From contig OX457047.1 in assembly GCA_949752735.1 (NCBI GenBank), positions 7,975,244 to 8,039,243 on the forward strand: 64,000 nucleotides of DNA, written 5' to 3'. The notes under the pieces were generated by a model. It was not told the origin of the DNA. It saw nothing but the letters and a program-made list of their open reading frames with translations, and did not search any database. Numbering within the stretch: position 1 is the first letter of the stretch; the number at the start of each line of letters is the position of its first letter. The position numbers and the translations under genes are program-made. This document shows, piece by piece, positions 20,440 to 31,030 of this stretch. This DNA comes from Lumbricus terrestris. Taxonomy: Eukaryota; Annelida; Clitellata; Crassiclitellata; Lumbricidae.

Positions 20440-21300
20440 GTAGAATGTAGATGATGAGATACATCATACATGTATGATAGTCGATGACAAAATGCTCTCA
20501 GTCATTTATTAGAGCGACAACTTTGTCTATGTCAATCAAAGCAATTGCCTTACACACCCTCGAAACCGATTCGATTGCTGCCATATAAAAGTGGAGTCGC
20601 GATACGCAATTATTTGGTTTCCGTTGTTCTAATTTCTGCACGTAACGATCATCATCATCAGTTTCAAAAATGAATTAAGAGCTTCGCCACTCTTCGTGTT
20701 CTGACAGTGCCAGTCCCAAGCTTCGATTATGGAGGTGGGCGACGCTAATGATATTTGTTATCACATAACGTCGTTAAACTGGAACTAATACTTCTGTATG
20801 CATTTTTCAACTCCCTCACTGTTCGCACTCTAACAGTGCCAGTTACAAGCGAGGCTTGGGAGTGGTGGGTGTGGCTAGTATTCAAAAAGTGTGTCTTCTG
20901 TAACTTGCTTTCTTGTGAATTGTTTCAATTGCATAATTAATGCGCAGTTGCGCACTGTAACCGGTTGCGGTCTGTCAACCGGATTGTTTAAAAATAGAAA
21001 AAATATTATTGTCATCACATAGTATCACTTAAATGAAAATGCGACTATTACTGCATAAGGATGAGATATGATAGTCGATGACAAATGCTCGCACCCGTTT
21101 ACACGCTTTTATTAGAACGGCGAATGTGATAATTGTCTGTTAATCAGAGAATTGTCTTAGACACCGTCGAAACCAGATTAAACACTGCTATATAAGGTGG
21201 AGTCGCAATAAGAAATTAATTCGGTTGTATTCGTTAGCTAATAATAAAAATTATAGTTATCTTTTTCTAAGACATCAACGACCGTTGACGACAATAATTT
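20440..21300 (+). repeat. Promoter-like/hairpin modules, type I unit (block A)
   Basis: The order is TAGTCGATGACAAAATGC; TTACACACC-TCGAAACC (20550) with CATATAAAAG (20581-20590); GATCATCATCATCAGTTTC; hairpin body TGCCAGTCCCAAGC with CGACGC...ACGTCG (about 20740-20775). A second hairpin (GCACT-CTAAC-AGTGC) follows, interrupted by a SINE-B tail (CCGGTTGCGGTCTGTCAACCGG region, about 20890-21010). A second PSE/TATA-like pair is TTAGACACCGTCGAAACC (21157) with CTATATAAGG (21188-21197). It is collinear with 54110-55200. Confidence 0.75.
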
Positions 21301-21965
21301 CTTCTTCAAGCTCCCTGCCCTAGGCAGGTTCTAATGCAAAATGTCGCCACTCCAACCTCCGCTGTGCCTTCTTCTTGCGTTTTTCGTATCCGTCCTCCAT
21401 CATCCTTCTTAGCTTATAATTGTCCCTCGATCACGCACTTCTATTACGCAGAGCTGTGCCTTTTCTGTCGTTGGCCCTACAACCTGGAATGGGCTTCCTG
21501 TGGAACTACGTCTAATGCCTAGAACCTTTGAGACTACGTTCTACTCTGCTCTTAAGACTGTTCTCTTTAGCCGTGGTTGGGTCGGGAGCGCTTCTGAGTA
21601 GATACTCTCGAAGAAGCGCTATATAAATGTCTGAAATGAATGAATCATCCAGTCCAGCAATTGGCATCATCTGTCTCGGTCTTCCTCTTGTTCTTTTCTC
21701 TCCTGTTTTCCTCAATCGCCATTCTTAGCAGAGAATCTCCTCTCAGCGTGTGTCCAATCCATTTTTTGTCTTCCTTTTAGCGTTCTCATCAGTGTTCTCT
21801 CTTCTGCATCTCTTCTCAGCATTTCTTCGTCTGTTTTATGCTCTGTCCAGCTGATCTTCTCCATTCTTGTTAAATCCTCTTTTCTCGCCTTCCCACCGGC
21901 AGTGCATGTCATAGACGGGGTTTGGATGGGCGCCGTTCCTGGCTGCCAGCTTTGCATTTGTATTT
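21301..21965 (-). pseudogene. RTE-like non-LTR retrotransposon tail (antisense), split by a CR1-like insertion
   Basis: On the minus strand the frames give RMEKISWTEHKTDEEML, LKGRQKMDWTH, then KRTRGRPRQ, the standard C-terminal block of RTE-like ORF2 proteins. The segment is split at about 21407-21650 by a CR1-like 3' end on the plus strand. At 55375 the uninterrupted sequence (CATCATCCAGTCCAGC) is the empty site, and ATCATCC is duplicated around the insertion. Confidence 0.8.
21407..21650 (+). mobile_element. 5'-truncated CR1-like LINE insertion
   Basis: An open frame reads CAFSVVGPTTWNGLPVELRL...FYSALKTVLFSRGWVGSASE and then a stop, an undamaged ORF2 C-terminus. The stop lies in GGGAGCGCTTCTGAGTAG, and the tail continues GAAGAAGCGCTATATAAAT, then (GAAT)n. 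The flanking ATCATCC repeat and the empty paralogous site at 55375 confirm insertion. Confidence 0.85.
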
Positions 21966-22109
21966 GTTTTGTATGTATGTCGTGTCTTACTAATTAGTGG
22001 CGCCTGTTTGTGGCTGCCGCTGACGTAACCGGATAACCGTGTAACCGTGTAACCGGGTGCAGAATGTCACCAGAATTGTCTGATTTTCAATCAAACGAAT
22101 AATCGTCGA

Positions 22110-22187
<78 letters not shown>

Positions 22188-22310
22188 CAAATCTGGCGGT
22201 AATTTTAACCCCAACCTGTCGCCTGACAGTCCAGGACGATAACCATTAAACTATCTCATGGTCCACATAGATATACGGTATACTTACTTGGATGTAGTTA
22301 GATCAGTGGT
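21966..22310. repeat. Block A segment with (CA)n
   Basis: GTAACCGGATAACCGTGTAACCG, GTCACCAGAATTGTC and CTGGCGGTAATTT match 55800-56010. A (CA)n microsatellite lies at 22111-22186; its paralog at 55886 has only a few CA units. Confidence 0.8.
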
Positions 22311-22630
22311 TCCCAACCCGTGGCCCACCATGCCTTAAAAATGGCCCTCAGTCTCTTCTTAAAGAATAACAAAAAATATATGCAAAAATTGATAATTTGG
22401 GCATGATGGAATACATACATATTTTTTTGCAAATTATCCTATTTGGACGTTTGGAAATGACATAAAGCATTCTAATTTGATGCAATTTTAACAATTCTAT
22501 ATGCGTTTACTAACTTTCTAATCAAATAAAGCATAAGGTAAACTGATAAATGTATCAGATTCACTCCATACCATTACGTTCATTATCTCCAAGTTGTCAG
22601 TTTGAACGTTTAGTGACCCTTCATGTCGTC
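22311..22630. repeat. hAT-like terminus followed by a shared block segment
   Basis: CAGTGGTTCCCAACCCG at 22312 is a typical hAT terminal inverted repeat. The following ATGGCCCTCAG, GGACGTTTGGAAATGACATAAAG and CGTTCATTATCTCCAAG match 56085-56370. No right end was found here. At 55657-55675 a lone right end (GGTTGGGAACCACTG) lies 350 bp before a left end, so the element has been rearranged. Confidence 0.5.
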
Positions 22631-23136
22631 CAAAATGCTCTCAGTTTTTTTTATTATAGCAGTAACTTTGTCTACATGACTGTATATCAATCAAAGCAAT
22701 TGCCTTATACACCCTCGAAACCGTTTCGATTGCTGCTATACAAGGTCGAGTCGCGATACGCAATTAATTGGATTACAACTTTTATAGACCAAGCTGCACA
22801 AATATTTTTCTCCCATCTTACCGCTCTTATAATTTCTGCACTTAACGATCATCATCATCAGTTTCAAAAATGAAAATAGGACCTTTTCCACTCTTCGTAT
22901 TCTGGCAGTGCCAGTCCAAACTTCCATAGTGGAGGTGTGTGACGCTAATCATATTTGTTATCACATAACATCATTACACTGAAACTACTACTTCTGTATA
23001 CTTATGCATTTTTCAACTCTGTCAGTGTTCACACTCTGCATGACAGTGTCAGTTACTTACAAGCAAGGCTCTTGGGGGGCGCGGGACGGGGGAGGGGCGG
23101 GGGGGGGCGGTTAGCAATCAATATGTATGTCTTCCA
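22631..23136 (+). repeat. Promoter-like/hairpin module, type II unit (block A)
   Basis: TTATACACCCTCGAAACCG (22704) is followed by GCTATACAAGG, GATCATCATCATCAGTTTC, GCAGTGCCAGTCC and GACGCTAATCATATTTG, and then by a second hairpin (CACTCTGCATGACAGTG). It matches 56380-56760 and 59345-59760. Confidence 0.75.
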
Positions 23137-23299
23137 TGGGCGGAGTTTGGTTTCCGTTCTTGGAGGGGCTAAAGCCTCCTTGGGGGGAGGGGGGCTAAGC
23201 CCGGGAAAATATACCATTTACACGGTAAAAACATGAATCTGGGTCTTCTGGGGAGGGGGGGGTTTAGCCCCTTTAGCCCCTAATAAACTCCGCCCATGA
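23060..23299. repeat. G-rich segment with a small terminal-inverted-repeat element
   Basis: ATGGGCGGAGTTT (about 23138) and AAACTCCGCCCAT (about 23286-23298) are inverted copies flanking about 160 bp of G-rich DNA absent from the other copies of this unit. Upstream runs such as GGGGAGGGGCGGGGGGGGG (about 23087-23100) could form quadruplexes. No clean target duplication is seen. Probably a small non-autonomous DNA transposon. Confidence 0.5.
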
Positions 23300-23660
23300 T
23301 GTATGCTGTAATTTGCTTTCTTGTGAATTGTTTCAATTGCATAAAATGCACATTGTAACCGGTTGCGGTCTGTCAACCGGATTTGTTTCAATAAAGAAAG
23401 CAATATTATTATTATTGTCATCACACAACCTCGCTTCACTGAAACTGCGACTGTAAATGTTTGAGGATGAGATATTTATGATGGTCGATGACAAATGCTA
23501 TCACTCTATTACACTCTTTTATTGGAAAGGCGAATATGATAATTATATATTTCAGAGCAATAACCTTGGACACCGTCGAAACCGTTTCAGTTGCTGCTAT
23601 ATATAGTGGAGTCGCAATAAGACATTAATTAACTGGATACAACATGTCGCTAATATTACA
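23300..23660 (+). repeat. SINE-B tail and second PSE/TATA-like pair (block A)
   Basis: CCGGTTGCGGTCTGTCAACC and an (ATT)n tail end at about 23415. TTGGACACCGTCGAAACC (23567) followed by CTATATATAG (23598) and GGAGTCGCAATAAG come next. It matches 59840-60110. Confidence 0.7.
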
Positions 23661-23945
23661 GTTAAGTTGCAAACGCTATTCTTGCTGGCATCCGTCCTCC
23701 ATCATCCAGCCAAACATCAACCGTATCGATATCCTCTTGTTTTTTTGACCTCCATTTTTTCTCAATCGCCATTCTTAGCAGAGATTCTCCTCACAGCGTG
23801 TGTCCAATCGAGCTTTTGTCTTTCTCTTGTCGTTCTAAACAGTGTTCTCTCTTCTCCAACGCTTCTTTTGTTTTATGAGCTGTCCAGCTGATCTTCTCCA
23901 TACTTTTTATAATCCTCTTTTCACGTCTTTCCACCGACAGTACAT
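23661..23945 (-). pseudogene. RTE-like ORF2 C-terminal remnant (antisense)
   Basis: Minus-strand frames read SMEKISWTAHKTKEAL and RQEKDKSSIGHT, equivalent to the block at 21712-21957. Frameshifted and truncated. Confidence 0.7.
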
Positions 23946-24364
<419 letters not shown>

Positions 24365-24872
24365 ATTCCATAGAGCGGTGTTTTAAATCCGTATACAAAT
24401 TTGCCCATGATTATTCAAAGGAACAAAAAGTAGATTTTACGTTCATCGTTATACTTCCTGTTTCTTCTCCATTCAAAGGAATATTCTTCTGATTCTTCGA
24501 CCGGTCGAAGACGCGCGGACGCCCTGGGCGATAATAGACTATATATATTATACCATCAGACCGGAAGAACGGGGATCGGATTAGTTACGCCGTGTGAACT
24601 CATTCGTCGTCTCGTCTGCCATTACGTCTGCTTCAATAACTACTTCTACAAATGTATAAGACTTTGGATGTGCCACGGGGGGCGGGTATGACTAACACTC
24701 TGGTACGAAGAGCGCACGGGTGCGGGATCGCTTTCTGCAACCCTACCAAAGGTCCATTCAACCTTTCAATCGTCAGATATATACGATACATATATATGAT
24801 ATATGATGCATACATATGATATACATATGATATATATGAGATATATGGTATATAATAATTATATTATATCTT
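24365..24872 (+). repeat. Dispersed repeat R, copy 2, and flank
   Basis: Collinear with 62645-63160 at high identity: ATAGAGCGGTGTTTTAAATCC; CGACCGGTCGAAGACGCG; GGAAGAACGGG; AACTACTTCTACAAATGTATAAG; GCACGGGTGC; CCTACCAAAGGTCCATTCAACC. Confidence 0.9.
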
Positions 24873-25060
24873 TAGTGGCGTAACCAGGAATTTATGATGG
24901 GTGAGTTTGTTTTTAGCCTGGCCGGATGCCCGTTCTGACACCAACCCAGCAGTATAACAGTAAATAAAAATGGAATAAAGTGACAAAGGGAATAAAGTAA
25001 GAAAAACAATTGCTTTTACAGCTGCAAGATCCGTTTAGAACTGCACATTTTGTGTATATC
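24873..25060. repeat. hAT-like left end, truncated
   Basis: TAGTGGCGTAACCAGGAATTTATGATGGGT matches the start of the element at 63167. The right half seen there is missing here. Confidence 0.55.
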
Positions 25061-25129
25061 TTTTCGTTAAAAAATGCCCTGTCTAGAGGTCAGTTTGAGG
25101 AAGCACATGCACGCAGAATAGGATCTTCT

Positions 25130-25260
25130 CGATTGCGGGCTCTCAGTTTTGAATAGTTTCTCCCCTTGATATTGGTTCCCTACCGCGACTCAATACTTTC
25201 CTCCTTGGCCGTTCTTGGGTCGGGAGCGCCTCTCAATAATTATCTATAAGTGATGCTACA
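25130..25260 (+). pseudogene. CR1-like 3' tail fragment
   Basis: TTGGGTCGGGAGCGCCTCTCAATAA and a degenerate GATGCTACATATAAT represent the LINE 3' tail; a (GATA)n-like tail follows at about 25276. Confidence 0.5.
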
Positions 25261-25496
25261 TATAATATTCTTCAGACAGATAGATAGAGATACTTCCTCG
25301 GAGCGCCGTTCGAGTGACTGACTCATAGGTCCACTCGACGGTGTAAACGTCCGATGCGTGCGCCTTGTCGTGGCGAGGGAGCTTTAGCCGACTCTGACTT
25401 CTGCGAGTTCTGCGGAGACGCGGGTCGGCGTCCAAGTACGCAAGGGCAACAGTACCTCCGTCGCTGGGTGTCCAGGTTTTGCACATCAGCTGCTTA

Positions 25497-25590
25497 GTGC
25501 CTGCCAGTGCCAGTCCCAAGCCTGGAAGAAGATAGGAGGGCGTCGCTAATGGTCATTGATACCACACAGCTGACGTTAAAAAAGCAAAAG
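25497..25590 (+). repeat. Hairpin module copy
   Basis: TGCCAGTGCCAGTCCCAAGCCTGG, then GGGCGTCGCTAATGG...CACACAGCTGACGTT. Stem 2 uses CGTC/GACG, as in the copy at 3902-3939. Confidence 0.6.
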
Positions 25591-26234
25591 AAGAAGATAG
25601 AGATAGATGCACTTGGCTAGTCCTACGCGAGACTCCATTATGATGCAGCATCCTTAATTAAGTTCGTGTTATTACCCACAACTGTCAATATATAATACAG
25701 GATAAGTGTATAATTATTACAGTTGTGTTTGGATAGGGCGCATAGATTTCGCAAGACTGTGCGAAATCATGCGGGACAGTAAAACCGTTATCTCAGAAAT
25801 GTGAAGTGCGCTACTTAAAAGTTAAGATGCATCCTATCTGGTGAAATGGTGTGCTAGACATTTAGGCGTCGTGTCTGGCAGGAGAATTATAATTAAACGC
25901 AGACATCATTCTTCTGCGTGGAGACTTGTTTGGCTATGTCTCATGGCAGGTCTAGTTCATTTTTGCTTTATTTGTATACCCGCTCATTTAATCAAGTTCT
26001 TTCCATCAATTTTTATTCATTTATTTCTTCATTTTATTAACATTGAAATAGTATAGGAAGTCTTCAAAAATAAGGTCTTGGAGACCGATAAAGGACTGCT
26101 TAAACACCCTGAAATCGGTGTATTCAAGTGCTGTTTATTCGTACAGATACTTCTAGTTTGTAATAGCATAACAATTAACAATGCTAGCGTAATATTGAGC
26201 TTTTTTCCAGTTTCCCGAATAACAATAAGAATAA
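25591..26234. other. Unassigned intergenic DNA
   Basis: Contains a lone PSE-like block CTTAAACACCCTGAAATCGG (26098-26117) without a clear TATA or hairpin. No gene seen. Confidence 0.4.
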
Positions 26235-26690
26235 TAATGACGAGAATTTCTATGGCGCCGTAACACAGCATATGCCGTTGCAAAGGCGCCTCTACAAACC
26301 CACACGCAATACATTAATAAAACATATTATTATGTCTTCAGTCGAGTTTTGAAAGTCTCAACTGAGTTGGCAGAACGAACTGTGGCAGGCAGACTGTTCC
26401 AGCAGCGGGGGCCAGAAGTTAAAAAAGCACGCTCCCCGAAGCGTGTCCTCGTCCTTCGCACATACAGATCTCCTTTCACACTGGATCTCAGCGTAAGACC
26501 AGCACCTGACGCCGCCATCTGCATGCAGTAGGATTTAAGGTAGTCCGGTGCTAAGCCATGTAGTGACCTGTAGACGAGCAGTGAGAGTTTGTATTCAATG
26601 CGGTACGGTATTGGAAGCCAATGCAACACGTCACGCAGTAATGGTGTCACATGATCATACTTCCGCCGATTATATATTACAAATTATTAC
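26235..26690 (-). pseudogene. CR1/Rex1-type LINE 3' end, copy 1
   Basis: The frame at 26650-26330 (minus) reads LLRDVLHWLPIPYRIEYKLSLLVYRSLHGLAP, then LYVRRTRTRFGERAF, GPRCWNSLP and FKTRLKT. This is the widely conserved C-terminal segment of CR1-group reverse transcriptase proteins. It is 5'-truncated. The 3' tail (GGCGCCTTTG, then AT-rich) extends to about 26235. A second copy of the same family is at 34245-34750. Confidence 0.85.
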
Positions 26691-26897
26691 ACACGAGCTT
26701 CGCCGCTGCATTCAACACAGACTGTAGTCGATCGTGCAGGTACTTCGGCGCACCAGCCAATAGACTGTTACACCGATCCACCTGAGAAACCACGAAGCAG
26801 AAAACAGCTGTTTTGTAGCCTCGAAGGGCAGTTATCGCACACAGCTGTTGATTACATGTAGCTCATCATCTACACAGTAGTATATTAGCAGTTTAAA
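26691..26897. other. LINE-derived flank, no gene
   Basis: CGCCGCTGCATTCAACAC continues the homology to the LINE copy at 34730, then unique sequence follows. Confidence 0.4.
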
Positions 26898-26990
26898 ATG
26901 GATGGATCCGATTTGACCATGGTCTATGACAACAGAGGCCGTTACCCTGGACAGAAATTTGCTCGGCATATTACAGCACTTAAGAGCAAG
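26898..26990 (+). repeat. Short dispersed element Z, well-preserved copy
   Basis: ATGGATGGATCCGATTTGAC, then TCTATGACAACAGAGGCCG, ACCCTGGACAGAAATTTGC and ATTACAGCACTTAAGAG. The inserted sequence at 61198-61290 is nearly the same, while other copies are diverged. Confidence 0.75.
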
Positions 26991-27029
26991 GTACTGAACC
27001 AGCTTTTGCAATTGATGCTTTATCTTTCC

Positions 27030-27385
27030 CATATAGCCAACAAAAACTGCGTCTAAAAGGTGTTCCGAACTACCCTGTTACAGACTTCCTAGGTTACATT
27101 TTCAACCGATAATGTTTTTCTTATAGCCACATGTAATTATGTTTAAGAGGTGTTTAACTATCATTGTTTGAACTGCGAAGGACCTAATTGCAGGGGTTTC
27201 TACCGTACGATGCAGTATGGATGGATGGATCCAGATTTGACGAGGGCTTATGACAACAGAGGCCGTTACTCTATAAAAAATTTATTTGGCATAATACAGC
27301 TTAAATTATAATTATATATACATATATATATATACATATATACTACCTCGACCATGAGTTTGCAGAGTGATGGTTAAACATCACT
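27030..27385 (+). repeat. Segment repeated at 29700-30035, with an internal Z copy
   Basis: GCCAACAA.AA.TGC, TTATAGCCA, AAGGTGTTTA, GACCTAATTGCAG and the TA-rich block followed by GTTTGCAGAGTGA occur in the same order in both places. A Z element (27217-27302) lies only in this copy. Confidence 0.6.
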
Positions 27386-27429
27386 GGTGAGGAATGGATG
27401 AACAAAGATCAACGGAGTCTTATAACCAC

Positions 27430-27940
27430 ATGGTCATCTTCTTCAGGCTCTCTACCCTCAGGCAGGTTCGAATGCAAAATGTCGCCACTATATCCTCCGT
27501 TCTGCCTGCTCCTTGAGTTGTTGGTAGCCGTCCTACATCATCAAGTCCAGCACCTTCTGTCTTGGTCTTCCTCTTGTTCTTTCCCACCAGGTTTTTTAAC
27601 TTGCAGTTGTACACAAAATGTGCAGTTCTAAATGTATTTGTGCAGTTGTAGAAACACCTCTGAACAGTGAAAACTAGCAAAAAAGGCCATTGCGTTCTGA
27701 TTGGAAGTAATTTAACATGAATGATGGAAAGGGAAAGAAGAAGTTGTGCAGTTCTAAAATTCCCTTAAAAACAGAGCCCTGTTTCCCCCTCTATTTTCCC
27801 CTCATTCACTATTCTTAGCAAGGAGTCTCCTCTTAGTGTGTGTTCAATCCATTTTCTTTGCCTTTCTTTTATCCTTATTATCAGTGTTCTTTCTTTTCCA
27901 ATTCTTCCCAACCACTTCTTCGTTTGTTTTATGCTCTGCC
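27430..27940 (-). pseudogene. RTE-like ORF2 C-terminal remnant (antisense)
   Basis: The minus-strand frame reads KQTKKWLGRIGKERTLIIRIKERQRKWIEHTLRGDSLLR, the RTE-like GH.LRGDSLLR block, and further on the GRPR-type segment near 27560 is split by about 170 bp of unrelated sequence. A broken copy. Confidence 0.75.
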
Positions 27941-28046
27941 CTAAAAGGCGGATACTTGGTCCAAGAAGTGGGGGGGGGGGGGACGAACGAGCGGCCGAAG
28001 GACGATCGATGAGGCGCGACATTTTGGGCGGACAAGTATTGCATTA

Positions 28047-28720
<674 letters not shown>

Positions 28721-28721
28721 G

Positions 28722-29200
28722 GATGGAGGAGACCTAATACTCGTAAAACCTGATTTCTCCAACGCATTCAATAGTGTATTCAGAGACCGAATGCTGTTGA
28801 CACACTACACGAACTGCTGCCATGTCATTTGGCTTACGAAGAAACTTCTGACCTGAAGTTTGGTCGTTTCTCTATACTGTATGAGACGGGTCCACAGCAG
28901 GGCGATCCCCTCTGTTAGCTGCTGTTTTGTCTCCCCCTGAGGCGATACAACTCACCCCCTCCCCGTTTGCTTCTAGGATACCTTGATGACCTTACGCTGG
29001 GAGGGACGGCAACGAGGGTGGATGCCGATGTGGGAACCTTTGAACCATTCAAAATTCGAACTATTAGTATTGACTCACTCTCCCCTCCACCGCTCAGTTG
29101 CTCTTCAGTCACTACACCGCAAAACGCGGTCCTTCTTGGCGCTCCACTTTCCAAGCTGGATGCATTCACTTACCCCTGGCCTTGTCCAGATTGGTAAGCA
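28722..29200 (+). pseudogene. Non-LTR reverse transcriptase fragment (RT palm)
   Basis: Across frame breaks the strand encodes LVKPDFSNAFNSVFRDRML (motif 3-like, K.DF.NAFNS..RD.ML), then GPQQGDP (motif 4) and GYLDDLTLGGT (catalytic YLDD, about 28973-29005), then VLLGAPL. The order fits an RT palm, but stops and an in-frame loss between blocks make it a pseudogene. The clade is uncertain. Confidence 0.8.
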
Positions 29201-29699
29201 TCACATTTCGATTTAAAAATTAAAACGTAATTTTTTTATTCTAGAAGCAGTCTCACCCATTCTCCCTGTGATGGTATTGTATGAAAAATTTATTATTCAT
29301 CAACGCAAAGTTCGTGATATTTTTTGGCAGAGAATTTATTTGTAGGCTAACTTACTTGAATTAATTCTGGCCTTTTTAATTTGGGGCCTCTTTAGTATCG
29401 TGGGCCGCTCCTGACTGTCAATGCAGCGAGCTAATGGCTTAGGACGATGCTGCATTTGCCGAGGACATGAGAAAATCTAAATACCTGGAGACTTCTTAAA
29501 GTTGCTAGCGTGATGGGCTGTCAAGTGACATGTCATGCATAAAATGCCTACTCAAGGATGAGATATGGAGGGATCAGACTGACCACACGCCTTCATATGC
29601 CGATCCAAACAAAATGAACGCGTCGTACCCCATAATGGGATCGCTACAATGATTATGAACTTTGTGGTTAAGTTTCGATCAAATGGATGCTTTAGCTTT
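29201..29699. other. Unassigned intergenic DNA
   Basis: No gene or repeat recognised. Confidence 0.4.
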
Positions 29700-30035
29700 T
29701 TCATGATTAAACTTACAGCCAACAAGAATTGCATTTAAAACACGTCGAAGATTCACCATCTTAAAGGACCCAGCAATTAGATTTAATCTTATAGCTATAT
29801 TGAGTCACATTAAAAAGGTGTTTACAATTTTTCGTTTTAGCAACTGTAGTGGAAGTGAAAGACCTAATTGCAGTGGCCTCTATCGTGCCATGGTTTTCAT
29901 ACATGCTTTTAATATATATATATGTATATATCTATACATATATATACACACATATACATATATAATTATTATGAATACATTATATGTATCACATCGACTA
30001 TAAGTTCGCATAGTGAGGAGGTGATGGATGAACCG
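29700..30035 (+). repeat. Second copy of the 27030-27385 segment
   Basis: See the first copy. This one lacks the Z element and has a longer TATATACACACATA stretch. Confidence 0.6.
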
Positions 30036-30045
30036 AAGTCAACTG

Positions 30046-30284
30046 AGTTTGTTGTTTGTATGTGAACTTGTTATAGCGCCCCATCAAGCTCCCTACTCAG
30101 AGACGCTCCCGACTACAGAGCGGACACTGCATCGATGTTTCACGCCGAAGCGATGAGAAATTGCAAGTGAAGGTCTTGCCGAAGGTCCCTACGTGGCGAC
30201 TTGAGGTAGATTCGAACCTGAAACCCTTCGGCTGCAAGGCGACGAACATACCCACCATGCACACCACCACACCACCGCGCCCCA
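30046..30284 (-). mobile_element. tRNA-derived SINE (type A)
   Basis: Minus strand: GGGGCGCGGTGGTGTGG head, GGTTCGAATC box B, AATTTCTCATCGCTTCGGCG body, and TCTGAGTAGGGAGCTTGATGG tail with CAAACAAC. Two small insertions in the head region. Confidence 0.85.
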
Positions 30285-30867
30285 CGAGTGTTCATAATCG
30301 TAAATTCTCTGATGAAGGCCATTCTATGTCAGGCCGGATATTAACGAGAGGATTTCCTGCACTGGCAATCTACTTAAAACTCAAGTTGTTTGTCCAATTG
30401 CTAAATAAGACGCATGTAGGTCCCCCGTATACCAACTGCGTCAGACCCTTTCCCTGGTGATCTAATAAATAAGGACGACAATTATATAGGACTCGCTGGG
30501 GTCCCCGGCGTTGCCCGCCTCCACCCCTCACTCCAACCCCCCTTCACCTGTAAACACATGGATGATGAAACGGGTAATAGCAACACATAAAATTTTTCTT
30601 CTGTATTTGAACGTACCGCATCGTCCACTGCAAATTTGATTCGATAAAATAATGAATTAAAGATTTGCTCTCGATTTGTTACGGTATCTTATGACCTTAG
30701 TCAGCTATTTGATACGACGATAATGAGTTGTATATAACATTTTGAAAAGCCACCGTAATCATCATGATATTGAGTTAGAAGAAGCAAGTTAAAGGTGTCT
30801 AAAGTACTCAGATAATTATGTGTTCATTCACCAAATATTTTTGACTCATTGCACTGTTTTTTTGTCA
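30285..30867. other. Intergenic DNA with a GGCGTTGCCC motif
   Basis: CTCGCTGGGGTCCCCGGCGT followed by TGCCCGCCTCCACCCC (30490-30525) matches the start of the repeat at 39570. The rest is AT-rich, and AAGGTGTCTAAAG.AC at 30790 is a common border motif in this window. Confidence 0.45.
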
Positions 30868-30873
30868 TTTATT
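30868..30873 (-). terminator. Putative polyadenylation signal of the neuropeptide gene
   Basis: AATAAA on the minus strand, about 160 bp past the stop codon of the exon at 31031-31918. A plausible distance for a 3' UTR; not otherwise confirmed. Confidence 0.45.
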
Positions 30874-31030
30874 CTAATTTTTATAGCGCACTCAGTGTCA
30901 AGAAATCTTGTGAGCTTTAACAAGTTTTGATGTGTATTCCGTTGTTCAATTACCAGAGGAAGTGTTCTGCGGTTTACAGGAATTGACCTATCGAAGGATC
31001 TTCTGGATCTCAACCAGATCGGGATTCTCT

